NCBI GenBank assembly: GCA_030062745.1
Contig: CP099845.1
Span: forward strand, 19,012,903 to 19,076,902
Source: Capitulum mitella
Taxonomy: Eukaryota > Arthropoda > Thecostraca > Pollicipedomorpha > Pollicipedidae
Length of the DNA: 64,000 nt
Reading direction: 5' to 3'
Part shown: positions 37,801-48,400 of the stretch, piece by piece
How positions within the stretch are numbered: the stretch's first letter is position 1
Layout: each line of letters starts with the position of its first letter
Notes under the pieces: generated by a model
Told to the model about the DNA's origin: nothing
What the model saw: only the letters and a program-made list of their open reading frames with translations
Databases searched by the model: none
Position numbers and translations under genes: made by a program

Positions 37801-38536
37801 CCCTAGACGGCCACTGTATTTCTTCAACTCGGCTAGCCGCGGCAACCGTCCAGCGGTCGCTGTCCGGTCCTCTGAGGTGCCGGTCCTCCGAGGTCAGTGC
37901 AGCCGCTGGCAGCGGTCCAGCGGTCGCCGTCCTCGGTTCACAGCTCTCCTGTCGTCTGCTGTCCGTCCAGCCGCCGACAGCGGTCCAGCAGCGCCGCGTC
38001 CGTCCGCGTGTCTATTTCCGTGGCGGCCGGCTCGGGCTGTGCCGTGATTAACCGGGATGGCCGGCCGTCTGGGCAGCGCCGCGGGTCGCGCGCCAATGTT
38101 GCCAGCGGCATGTGGGGGTAAACAAAGCGGGGCGGCCGGGGACGGGGCCGCTGGACCGCCGCCTGGCTCCGCCCCTGCGCGGTCAGCTGGCGAGGAGGGC
38201 GTACCTGGCGGCCGGCACCTGGCCGAGGCGGCCCGAGGCGAGTCGCCGCGACGTCAAGCGACCCGCCCGGCCCGGTCGCAGACCCCTGCGGCGTCTCGGC
38301 GCGAGGCGGTGTCGCCGGTCCGCCGCCTGTTGACGTGGTGTAAGACTGGCGGCGAATGGCTAAGAGAAGTGCTTCCGGAGGTCGTCACGCCCCCTTGGCG
38401 GTAATCAAGACAGACCAGTATAGCCAGGACCTCTGAGAAAACCTGACACTGGTGGCGGTGAGCCTGTTCAGCGGCGACCGCAGCTTCAGGGCGGACCGCG
38501 GGAGGCCCTCCTGCGGCGAGACGCCGTGCGGGAACC
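37801..38536 (+). promoter_or_regulatory. CpG-rich region upstream of exon 38537
   Basis: GC content and CpG density climb sharply, with internal repeats of gcagcggtccagcggtcgc (37900-37990). This is the likely promoter and 5' untranslated region of the first-exon candidate that follows. An in-frame TGA lies at 38459-38461. Confidence 0.45.
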
Positions 38537-38929
38537 ATGGCGCTCCGGAGGCGCGACTCCCTCGGCGCCGACCCGGCCCTCTCCGACTCGGAGGACGGCT
38601 CGCTGTCGCTGTCGGACGGCGAGCGGGCGACGTCCTCCGAGGACGGCTCGGCCGAGGACGCCTCCTCCGAGGACGGCTCCTCCTCGGAGGGCTCGTACGC
38701 GTCGGCCGAGCACGACGACAGCCGCCGCGAGGTGCAGGAGCCGGAGATCGTGCCCGAGGTGCACGTCTACCCGATCGTGTCGCAGCGGCACACGTGGTGC
38801 GTGGAAGAGGAGCACCTGCACTACCAGTCCTCCTACCAGCATCAGATCGTGCACGGCTTCAACCAGACGTTCCGGCGGCAGTATCAGAGCTTCCGCCGCC
38901 GCCGCGGGCGCAGCATCTATACCCTGGAG
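38537..38929 (+). CDS. Candidate first coding exon, acidic Ser-rich N-terminus
   Basis: The ATG in ggaaccATGg has a strong start context. 131 codons run to the donor CTGGAG|gtgagg in phase 0. The first half is a Ser/Glu/Asp-rich stretch (SEDGSAEDASSEDGSSSEG). The second half is His/Gln/Arg-rich and ends RRRRGRSIYTLE. The frame is very GC-rich at third positions, like the real exons nearby. No family was recognised. The next coding exon on this strand with a phase-0 acceptor that I can support is the calpain core at 59678, so this may be a distal calpain first exon; it could equally belong to another gene whose later exons I missed. Confidence 0.45.
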
Positions 38930-38944
38930 GTGAGGTCATACGTA

Positions 38945-38950
38945 TTTATT
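38945..38950 (-). terminator. NAGK: Possible NAGK poly(A) signal (minus strand)
   Basis: tttatt on the plus strand reads AATAAA on the minus strand, 635 bp past the NAGK stop codon. If used, the NAGK 3' end would reach almost to the plus-strand exon ending at 38929. Confidence 0.35.
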
Positions 38951-39321
38951 GCCACGATCGTAAACGTGCGACAAATTGCCTCCGGCTAGATAAGGCGTCG
39001 TGCGCTATCAAATATCATGGACGTACACGCGTCACACTGTGTCGCCTCCTGCTTAACGTCAGGGCCCGGGTCTGGGGAGGAATGCGATGCGGTGGTGCAG
39101 ATGAATGGCTGGTAATCGGATTCCGGAACGGCACGCCGAGCTGGAGGAGCTCAGTACCGTGTCTGCTTGAGCGCTGGCCTGTGATGTGGCTCGGAATGCG
39201 CTTCCTCTTCATGCCTCGCCGCGCCGCGCCGGCCGGCGTCTCCAATTACATCCGGCGCCAGACTAAAAAACGCGCCGCTGCGCTCCGACCGGACCGGCAC
39301 GTGCGGTACGCCCAGCGTGGC

Positions 39322-39557
39322 ACCGGTACCGGACCGAGCGGCACGCCTAGTGCGCTCCGACCGGTACCGGCACGTGTGGCACGTGCCGGTACCGGTCCGA
39401 GTGGCACACTCAGCGCACGGTACCTGTACTTGTCAGTGTGGCACGCCCAGCGCGCGGTGCCGGTACCAGTCCGAGTGGCACACTCAGCGCGTGGTACCGG
39501 AACCTGTCATTGTGGCGCGTCCAGCGCGCGGTACCGGTACCGTTCCGAGTGGGCACC
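39322..39557. repeat. 74-bp minisatellite abutting the NAGK stop codon
   Basis: The word tccgagtgg starts at 39396, 39470 and 39544, exactly 74 bases apart. A related unit lies around 39333. Units contain ggtaccggtacc and gtggcacactcagcgc. The array ends 28 bases before the NAGK stop codon, so it lies in the NAGK 3' untranslated region. It keeps long frames open on both strands. Confidence 0.8.
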
Positions 39558-39584
39558 GGGCGTGCTGCGGCGCCAGAGCCGCTC

Positions 39585-40610
39585 CTACCAGCCCGGCGGG
39601 GTCCGCCGCCACACGCAGAGCGGCTTCGAGTTCTGGCCGTAGTCCTTGGGCAGGTCGTAGTCCGCGTCCTTCGCGGCCATGTAGGCGGCGCCGAGCGCCA
39701 GCGAGCCGGTCAGCTGCAGCAGCGTGAAGGCCGGCAGGTGCGTGGCCACCTGCTGCACGAAGCCGGCCTGCATCAGGTCCCACGACTTGAAGACGGCGCC
39801 GACGGCGACTATGCTGAGCCCACCGGGCGCGCGCAGCAGCTCCTCCGCCACGCTGGGGAGCAACGCAACAACGAAGCGACCCAGCCAGCGGCCGGCGTCG
39901 ACGAAGAACTCGCGACAGAGGGGGTCGCCCTCGTGCGCGGCCGCCGCCAGGTGCTGGCAGAGGCCCGCGAACTTGGGCTTGCTGAAGTTGGTGTAGGCGT
40001 GCTCCAGCATGCCGAAGCGGTCGACCACGTTGAAGTATCGCTTGATGCACTCGCGCACGACGGCCGAGCTGTGCGGCGGCGCGCTCAGGTTGTCGTCCTC
40101 GTCGAACACGCACTTGACGGCGCGGCGCGAGATCCACCAGGCGCTGGCCTCGTCGCCGAACATGTAGGACCAGCCGCCGCAGCGGTGTACGCCGCCGTCC
40201 GGGTTCAGCAGCAGGCTGTTGGAGCCGGTGCCCGAAATGAGGCAGACGCCGCCGTGCGGGAACGCCGTCACCACGGCGCCGACCGAATCGCTGCACACCA
40301 CGCACCGCTCGGCCAGGCCCGGGTAGCGCGCCAGCAGCTTGTCGCGCAGTTCGCGGTTGGTCTCCTCCACCTCGCAGCCGCTCGAGCTGATGCCGAGCGC
40401 GCGCAGCCGCGTGTCGGCCGGCAGGCCGGCCGCCGCCAGCGCCTCCGCCACCAGCTGGTGGAAGCGCTCCACGGTCGCGTCCATGCCCTCCAAGTAGAGG
40501 TTGGTGCCGGGCCCGCTGCTGCTGCCCAGCAGGCGGCCGTCGCCGGCCAGCACTTTGGCCACCGAGTGGCCGCCGCCGCCCTCGATGCCGCCGAAGTACA
40601 CCGCCGCCAT
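39585..40610 (-). CDS. NAGK: N-acetyl-D-glucosamine kinase, single exon
   Basis: 341 residues in one uninterrupted frame, against 344 for human NAGK. The family phosphorylates GlcNAc to GlcNAc-6-phosphate in amino-sugar salvage, in the cytosol. Visible motifs are the start MAAVYFGGIEGGG, GTNLYLEG (sugar site), CSDSVGA with the catalytic Asp, ISGTGSN, CGGWSYMFGDEASAWWI, SAPPHSSAVV and VGAVFKSWDLMQAGF. The ATG follows gcggcggc and matches the family start. The residue after GGG, normally Thr in the phosphate-binding loop (EGGGTRS in human), is Gly here (EGGGGHS). The gene lacks introns where vertebrate NAGK has several, so a retrocopy origin is possible. It lies on the opposite strand between plus-strand exons. 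Confidence 0.93.
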   Translation of the reverse strand: MAAVYFGGIEGGGGHSVAKVLAGDGRLLGSSSGPGTNLYLEGMDATVERFHQLVAEALAAAGLPADTRLRALGISSSGCEVEETNRELRDKLLARYPGLAERCVVCSDSVGAVVTAFPHGGVCLISGTGSNSLLLNPDGGVHRCGGWSYMFGDEASAWWISRRAVKCVFDEDDNLSAPPHSSAVVRECIKRYFNVVDRFGMLEHAYTNFSKPKFAGLCQHLAAAAHEGDPLCREFFVDAGRWLGRFVVALLPSVAEELLRAPGGLSIVAVGAVFKSWDLMQAGFVQQVATHLPAFTLLQLTGSLALGAAYMAAKDADYDLPKDYGQNSKPLCVWRRTPPGW

Positions 40611-41320
40611 GCCGCCGCTGCGTGAACCGTGCCACGTGCGACTGCTGCCACGTCCGGCGCGCGAGTGGCGCAGGCGCGGCGCGCGCCGGCCGACGGCGGC
40701 GGCGGCGAGCCCGACAGCCGGCCACGCCGCCGTTCCACTTTCACGCCGGGCTATCTAGCCGGCATCGCCGGCCGCCCAGAGGGTTTTGTGGCGGTGACCC
40801 TCGGCCGGCGAAGGGAGCGCGTCAGGACTGAGGATCACTGTTGTGAGCGGGTCGCCGCCAAACGGGTCACGGCCCCGTGGGGGCTTGCAGCCAGGGGGAG
40901 GGGCGGGGTGGATTCCGTCCGCTGCAGGGGTGAGCGCGACCTGCTGTTTGCTCCGCACCGCTGCTCCGTCTGCCCCGGTTAAGCCAGCTCAGACGACGCG
41001 CCGCGCTGGTCTGACCGGTTCATTTGCATCGAATCGGCTGCGCTTTCGGAAGCTCGGACACCGGTTCCGGCGGATCGGCGGCGAGTCCACCGTTAGAAAG
41101 AGACGCCGACGACTCGCTGTGGACGAGAGCCCTCCACGCCTGCGGCAGCAGGTGTTCGCCATGTTGCCGGACTCGGTTCTCGAAGCCGCTGCGAGGAAAT
41201 TCTGCGGCGCCTCAACGGAATGCTTTGAGGCCGCAGTTGAAAACCGCGGCATAATCGAGACCCGCTGCTGTGGCTGGCACTCGCGCCAGAAAGCAGGATA
41301 AACAGAGAGGCCGGCGTCCG
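40611..41320 (-). promoter_or_regulatory. NAGK: CpG-rich upstream region of NAGK
   Basis: Very GC- and CpG-rich sequence immediately 5' of the NAGK start, the expected promoter position. Both strands have short open frames here (for example a 46-codon frame from the ATG at 41161, plus). None has recognised similarity. Confidence 0.45.
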
Positions 41321-42300
41321 CGGTCTTTTGATTTCGCCCGCAGTCGACGCAAGGGCGAGTTGAGTTTTGTTTTTGCCTCGGCAGCTGGTTTTCGTTGATC
41401 TTGACTTTCGAGTTTACGAAACGGCTGTGCGTTGACCTGGATTTTGTCCGAATATCGGCTAAATGTTTATGTTACTCGTGACCCAGATGGGCGCCACATT
41501 GCTATTCGACCCTGAATCATATCATCTCTCAATATGCATTTGCGAAATTCACTTGCACTTCACCGTTCCACGACGCAATATAGAACCGGCTATTGTGTAC
41601 CTTCAGTGGAATGTTTCATTCATTCACGTGGTATGATCTATCAAATATCGTGCTGCGTACTTATTTTCCTCTTAATAAAACTTCACTGTGATTTGTTATC
41701 ACACCATTGGTTCATAACGCCTATGAAAATAGCCTTGGCCTCATGTTCAGGTCAGGTCAATGAAAGGTCCGACAGCAGACAACAACACGAACCACCTCAG
41801 TCCCGACATGACTTGACAGCAACATAATGACAAAGCTAATTGGCCAACATCTGCCAGTCACAGGACGAGTACCGCCTCAGCTACGCATTAGAAGCGTGAA
41901 ATAAAAACTGGAAAAACTGCAAAACTGCAAAATCGTATGGGTCACGTCTGGTCATTACTCGTATGCAGTTTTTTTTGTGTTAGCCGTGCCGTATCCGTGT
42001 AGATCCGTTCCAAGTCCCACATCACACGGAAGCCCGCTCGGAAAAAACATTGTTGGGCTTAGTAGTAGGTAACGGACACTGCCAATGTCTATAATCATCG
42101 ATATCCTAAACTCATGGTGAATAAGGAAAGCATGCATTGGCAGTCGTAGTAGAGATTAGATAGAGGGGTACCATTGTCAGCAACTGAGTCGGCGGGCTCA
42201 TTTCAGCTTCACCGAACGCAGTGGTACCTGCCCAAGGGGTCCGTTAAACGCACTGGGTTTCATGAACACTTAGACCGAGCTCCCGCCTCACTGGACTGTG
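41321..42300. other. Non-coding, no recognised feature
   Basis: Moderately AT-rich; nothing recognised. Confidence 0.5.
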
Positions 42301-43597
42301 ACGTATTTCGAAACGGTCGGGCGTGTGGCGGCCCGGCGCCGGCGAACCGGTCCAGAGGAGTGGGACAACCCCCGAGACGCGCCGGTGCGTCCGTGCCTGA
42401 GATCGGCCGAATATGAGGACAGTCGCGGCGGGGCCACGGTCCGCCCCTATTCCGGGCTTTCTCGCTAGGACGGTCTGCCGAGAAATCGGTGAAACCCGCG
42501 GCCGCGCGGAACTGACCGATTTCGGCGCCGAGTCACCGATTCACCGAATTGGGCGCCTTTGCGGGCGGCGCGGGCCCTTCTTCCGATGAGTCGGAACGAG
42601 TTCGGAGCTCGGCCGCGTCACAAAGAGCCGGCCGCCTCCGTGGGAGGCCTGGCACCGCTCCCGTCGGCGGCTGGAGGGGGCGGGGAGGGGACGGAAGCGG
42701 TCGGACCCTGACCGGCCGCCGCCTGCCGCGGCGCTGTGAGCGCAGGCCGTGATAGCGGTGTGGACACGCCGTGAGCCCGACCTTCGCCAGACGCGCGATC
42801 GATCGGGACGGCGGCGCGGCGCCCTCTCTCCGTCCTCTCTCGCCGCCCTCCGCGCCTCCTCTGCCCGGGCCGGTGCGCTCTGAGCCGCGGGGACCGGCAG
42901 AGCGGAGACGGAACGCCCTCACGCCACACGACAATCGGCCTGACGGCGTGGCGTCACACTGCGGCGCTGACGCCACCAGAGAGAGGGGGCGGTCCCGGAG
43001 GAATGCTGCGGGCGCGCTTCGGCGCCTGGGTGACGCCACACTGCGGCAGTGACGTCATACCAGACTGGCTGAGACCGGTCCTGCAGCCGTGGCGGCCGCC
43101 CGGCGCCGCCGGCACGGTTTCAAACACCCGTGCCTCCGCCCACCGGCCTGTTTTGGCCGCGCGGCACACGAGCCGGCACGTCACGCCGGCACCAGCCCAC
43201 CTGCAGCCTCACAGAGTCGGGAAGCGCGCGCCGCTCCGCCCGTGTGTCGACGCCGACGCACACAAATTGACCTTGCGTCGCGGCCGGCGCGTGGAAGCGC
43301 CGCGGCCCGCCGGCGGTCGCCGCCTGCGTGCTACTTTTAGTGCCGGGCGAACGGGCGACGTGGGCAGTACCGGGGGCGGCGCCGACGGCGAAAGTGAGCG
43401 CAAACTGCGCGTCGGGCGCCCGTGACCGCACTAGCAGGAGCGTTGCAGAGCCGGGAGTCCCTGCGTCGCCCGCGGCGCTGCCGTCCAGGAAGTACCCGTG
43501 ACTCGCCGGCCGCGGCGGCCGCGGCGCGGCGTTGTCGTCAGCCAGTCGGCAGGAGCTCCCCGCCGTCGCCGCACGCGCGCGAAGGTGATCCGCGACC
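42301..43597 (+). promoter_or_regulatory. CpG island upstream of exon 43598
   Basis: About 1.3 kb of very GC- and CpG-rich DNA leads into the first-exon candidate. The phrase gtgacgccacactgcggc / gcgtcacactgcggc occurs twice (42945-42970 and 43030-43050). Long open frames on both strands are an effect of base composition. Confidence 0.5.
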
Positions 43598-43906
43598 ATG
43601 CCGAAGAAGCGCTACAACCCGTACGCGGTGGCGTCCACCGAGGCGCGGCTGGAGCGGCTCGTGGACGACGAGAAGCCTCACGACGCCGCCGGCGTCAACC
43701 CGTACCTGGTGACGGGCCACGCGCTCTACAGCCTGGGCCAGCCGTACGACCCGTACCGCGTCAAGCCGCTCAAGCCGTTCGACGTCGAGGAGGCGAGCGA
43801 CAGCGCCGTGCAGGAGGAGCTCTGCTCGTGCCGCTGGATCGACCGGGGCGACATCGTCGACGAGGCCGACTACCTGTACCAGCTGGGCAAGCACGACGCC
43901 CGTCCA
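43598..43906 (+). CDS. Candidate first coding exon, MPKKRYNPYAV...
   Basis: The ATG in cgaccATGccg is preceded in frame by TGA at 43586-43588, so translation must start here. 103 codons run to a consensus donor CGTCCA|gtaagt in phase 0. The peptide begins MPKKRYNPYAVASTEARL and has a Tyr/Pro-rich middle (GQPYDPYRVKPLKPF) and a Cys-containing acidic end (ELCSCRWIDRGDIVDEADY). It does not read like compositional noise: codon third positions are GC-rich while residues stay varied. No family was recognised. Phase and strand fit the calpain core exon at 59678, but that link is inference. Confidence 0.55.
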
Positions 43907-44348
43907 GTAAGTGCCGGCGGGCGCGGCGGGGGGCGCGCCGGGCGGGGCGGGGGGCGGCTCCGTGGCGAACATGGCAGCCTGCCCGTCTCTGACGGGCCGT
44001 CGGCCGTGCCGGGTAAACGGCTCGGCTACAGCGCAGCCGGCTGGTAGAGCCGCGCATGGCATGGCTCCTGGCTCGCGATGTCCGGACTGGGCGAACGCTG
44101 GGTTGGCGCGAACTCGTCAGATGGTCGTGTGTTTAATTTTGGTTGGCGGACTTCACGGCGGCACCTCGAGGGTAAATCGGTATCTTTGATGAGTGAAATT
44201 CATTAGAAGTCCTTTTTCTGTATCAGATACCTAATTCACTTGTCATGTTTGGCCAGCGAGTTGATTCACCATTAGCATTATGAAGAACATTACGTATACT
44301 TAGCTACATTCCTCTGGGATAATTTTTTTTTTTCTCTCTCTCCCTCCA

Positions 44349-44411
<63 letters not shown>

Positions 44412-45000
44412 GTATGTATGTATGTATGTATTAATTACCATTGCATATTTACCCTGCAGATGAAGAATATTTCTGTTGCTTGATCATAGGTCACGTTGAA
44501 CAGTTCCTTGATGTCGGTAATAATAGCCGTTGTAAATACGAGAAATAGAATCAGAACTCAGAGTTGTGCACGAATAGACTAGTACTTCGGAGTTTCCACC
44601 ACCTGATCGTGAGTCACTCGCAAGTGTTTGTGAGTCACAACCACTCGTCACAACTTGTGATTGACAATACGTCAGAACAAAACACCCATGGCATACCTTG
44701 GTACCTACGCATGACATCAAGGTCAAGTGCTAATGTATGTCTTGGTTTACTGTCTTGACTGTGTGTTTTTGTTCTGTGCCGGGGACATCCCCACTCTGCA
44801 GCATTTTTAACTCGAGGAGCCGTACACCCGTGACAAAATCGTCAGAGGATGGGGCAGCCCGTCGTCCTCCAGATCCGCTTGAGGATAAAGGCGTCACGTG
44901 CTTGGTCTGCATGACGGGACAAGGCCACTGGGACGTGCCGCGCGCGGGGAAAAACGACGGCCTTGACCGCGTCCGCGAGCAGCCACGGCACGCTGCAGCG
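43907..45000. other. Intron-like sequence
   Basis: GC-rich for about 200 bases after the donor, then AT-rich with a long simple repeat (44343-44432). No exon recognised. Confidence 0.5.
44343..44432. repeat. (TA)n and (GTAT)n microsatellite
   Basis: About 30 TA dinucleotides followed by GTAC/GTAT units. Confidence 0.95.
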
Positions 45001-45430
45001 GGTTCGTTTCAAATGGCGGGCCGCTGCGGCCGTCCGGCCACGTCGGAGTCGCGTCCGAGGTTGGATTCGGTCTCGGAGCTTTAGGGGCCGGACAGGATTT
45101 GTGCCCAGGACGAAGTTCATGCAGACGTGGATCGGGCATGGCGAAAATGAAGTGCGGGCGCCAGGCCGGGTTCTGATTCACTCGGTGAGCGGAGGGCCCT
45201 CTGCTCGGCGCGGACCGTGTCACTGGACCGTCCGCAGTTCGGAACGGCCCCGCGTTACTATATCGGGCCGTGTGACTCAGATTCACGGCGGCGGCGGCGC
45301 GCCGGCCGGCCGGCCGGCCGGCCGCGTGCGGGCCTCTGCCGTGGCTGGAAACTTGTCCAAGGTCGCTAGAATGGTCTGGCGACGGAGAGGCCTGTCGATG
45401 CTTGCAGAGGCCGCGCACCCATGCAAGCCA
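44930..45430. other. CpG-rich patch with (GGCC)n run
   Basis: Another locally GC-rich patch with (CCGG)n at 45301-45324. A 22-codon frame from the ATG at 45119 ends at ACTCG|gtgagc in phase 0, like the other first-exon candidates, but it is too short to support. The patch may be a further promoter. Confidence 0.35.
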
Positions 45431-48400
45431 ACTATTCCCTTGAGTAGATCCTAGTACGGATGTGTTTCGGACACTGGAAAACTATGCAGATAAGTGGAAT
45501 CATGTACTCTTTACAGCATCACGTAGTTTAGTTTCAGCGCCAGCCCGGCCAAGGTCGAACGAACCGGAACAAACCCAATTGCTTTTACACACCAGCTGAG
45601 TTCACAGTGTTGCACTAATCTACGCGATAAGTGCGCTATTTGGCCGGCCTTAGAGAATCTTCCACGGAGTAAAGTATCATTCAATGCGCAGAACAGGATG
45701 ATACGAAAAACAAAAACGACACCCCATAGAAGCGCACACAGCCTGACGGTAGCAGGGGACGCCTGTGCCAAAACCTTTCCATGATGCCTTCGTGGGATCA
45801 ATGACATCATTTCTGGCTATTGGGTACCTCAACTGTCCGAACATCTCCGAGTGCGTGGGGATATCTCTGACCGATCCAAATCACTCATGTTGAATTGCAA
45901 CCCCATTTCGATTGTGTGACTGCAATCCAGGGACTGAGTAGTTCCCACAAAAGCGTGTGTGGGGGATCAGAGACGTTTCGCCCATAAGGCTTATGTTAAA
46001 GTTGCCCGAATGTGGGGGACATAGCCCCCGCCCCTGTTGCCACGCCCATTCTGCGGCCTGATATTGATCTTCCAGACCTCGTGAGGACAGCGGACGCTGA
46101 CAGTCGGACGGTAAACGGCGACTGCGGTTGTTTGACGCAAGCAAGGAGGCTGGCGGCCGACGGCTGCTGAACCCGACAGAAAGCTAATCAACGGCGCTAA
46201 GGCTTGCGGCAGGAGAGTAATGGGCAGGGGCCGGAACACTGAACTTCCGTCGACGGGGACCAAGGAGCGGAGGACTTATCTGCGTGGTGGGCAGACTTCG
46301 AAGGAGCTCTGGCCAAGCCGCAGTGGACCGGCAACGGATCAGCAAAACCTAGACGGGGCTCGGGGAGCACTGAACTCACCGTGGGCACGGCCCGAGTGAA
46401 TGTATGTTTGCTGACGCAGAACTGGGTGCTGCACACACAGCGAGGTTAGAAGAACTGATAGAGGTTCGCTATCGTCCATCATAGATTGACGGCTGGATCG
46501 GGTTCCTGGTAGCCTATTAGGAAGGTTAGAGTTTTAAAGCGTGCTGCGAACTGAGAATGGGAAAATATTTCCTCCTCCTAGCGAATTTATTTGTGATATC
46601 TAAATAATGAACAAAGGAACCGACGCTTTCAGTACTTTTCTTGCATAAAGTCCGCACAGTCTGGTTTAACATGTTACCAAGATTACCGAAGGTCATGCCA
46701 AAATGACGTCGTGAATGTGGCCGTGTTTGCGGCTGTTTTCATGCTATCAACATTCACAATTTTGCGTTTGCGAATGAGCTGCAAAATGCTGGTATGTTGC
46801 GACGCGTATCGTTGTGTCATGGTAGGTCGATATATAACACTCATGGCCTCAAACTAGGTCGTAAAATGTCATAGCAATTTTATACACGAATTGGCGATTG
46901 AATGATGTGATGCTGAGTAACTTATCACTGACCTAGGACATTCCTCCTAACAAAACACGTGTTTCGGGGATCGCATAATACGGGACTATCGAATGATATT
47001 CGATTTGATCCAATCGGTGCAGTAATTCCCGAGGTAATATATCGTAGGACAATGACCTCGTTTGATTTACATCGTAGGACATTGACCTCATTTGATTTTT
47101 ACCGGTGACCTGAATCTAAATAAATATTGAAAGCTGCGATGTGCATGGGGTACACCTTAGGTTTCTAAATTGCTTTTGATTAGATCTAAATGAAGTGTAA
47201 TGGCTTTTACCTGCCACCGGCGTCCCCGGCGTTCAATGCAATACGTGACTATTTGTGCGTTACCCCTGACTTGTGACTTTAGTGTTCCACAAACTAATTC
47301 TTAAAATGCTGCGAGACCACCCGATGGATGAGGCTGTTGATTGATTTCTGAATTACTGAAATCCGTCCGGTAGTTCAGAGAGATGGGGACAGTTTTTGCT
47401 GCTCAGCTAATGACGTTACGGCAGATGGCACAGTCTGTTTATCACTGTACATTGTAAGGCTCATCCGCTTACAAAATGGCTTTTCCGAGTCTCAGATCAA
47501 TATGAAACAGGGAGAAAGGCAAAGACATTCATTCTCCCTTCCACGCATAATGACAATCACATATATTAAACGGAGATCCGTGTCCATGTGGGTCATAAGG
47601 GCAATAAAGGACAGTCAGCTTGGTGCTCTCTGGCTCAGTAAGAGACGGTTTTTAAGAGGCCGCTTAAAATACGGTACTGGAAGGTTTCGTGACTCAGACG
47701 GCAACGCAACAAACGCCGACACGGCTGAACGCAAAAACCTGCCCGGTCAGACTCACTGCGGATGGTGGAGGTACATGTTGTGTGTGGCTGGGGCTTTAGG
47801 GCGCTCCGACTACGCGGTCATATGGCGCCCGGGGGTACAGAAGTCGTGTGCACTTCTGGTTGTTTGTTGGTAAAAGTCGTATCTAGTCACGGGTCCGGTA
47901 GACAAAGTTTCAGGCTGATAAGTTGCTAAAACCCTTTTCAGCAAAGTCAATGTATGGCACATATGCATGTTATCAGCACTTAGCCATGCCAGTTGGAACA
48001 GTTCGTCGCCGATGTGTTGAGACTTCCTGCGTCCCGAGACAACGCGCGAGGAGAAGTTCATGACCCTTTGTAGCCGACGTGTTTGGCCTGCATTTCTGGC
48101 GCCGTACACGCCAGCACAGCACACTGTGATGGACACCAGCCCTTGTATGATGCTCGGAAGCGCAGGTGCCGGAAGACTGTGCTCACAGTGGCTGAGTCCC
48201 GTCAGAAGGCCCGTGCAGCGGCCGACTGCGCTGTCAGTGGACGGCAAAGATCATATGTCGGTTAAACGTCACGCCGAGGGTTTTCAGGGTGAGTGACTCG
48301 GTAACCGTAGAGCCCATGAACGTGGCAGTGATAGCCCAGAGACTATTGAGGTTTTAACGAGTGCCGAGTACAATGAGTGTTTTTTCTGTTCGTAAATTTT

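Noticed and set aside
38452-39642. 396-codon plus-strand open frame
   Set aside because: It is in a different frame from the supported exon at 38537, and its second half is the 74-bp minisatellite. No recognisable protein.
39438-40625. 395-codon plus-strand frame and 413-codon out-of-frame minus-strand frame over NAGK
   Set aside because: Shadows of the very GC-rich NAGK coding sequence. Only the 39585-40610 frame matches the family.
45119-45184. Small frame ending at a phase-0 donor in a CpG patch
   Set aside because: Only 22 codons, no strong start context, and one in three random donors would have this phase.
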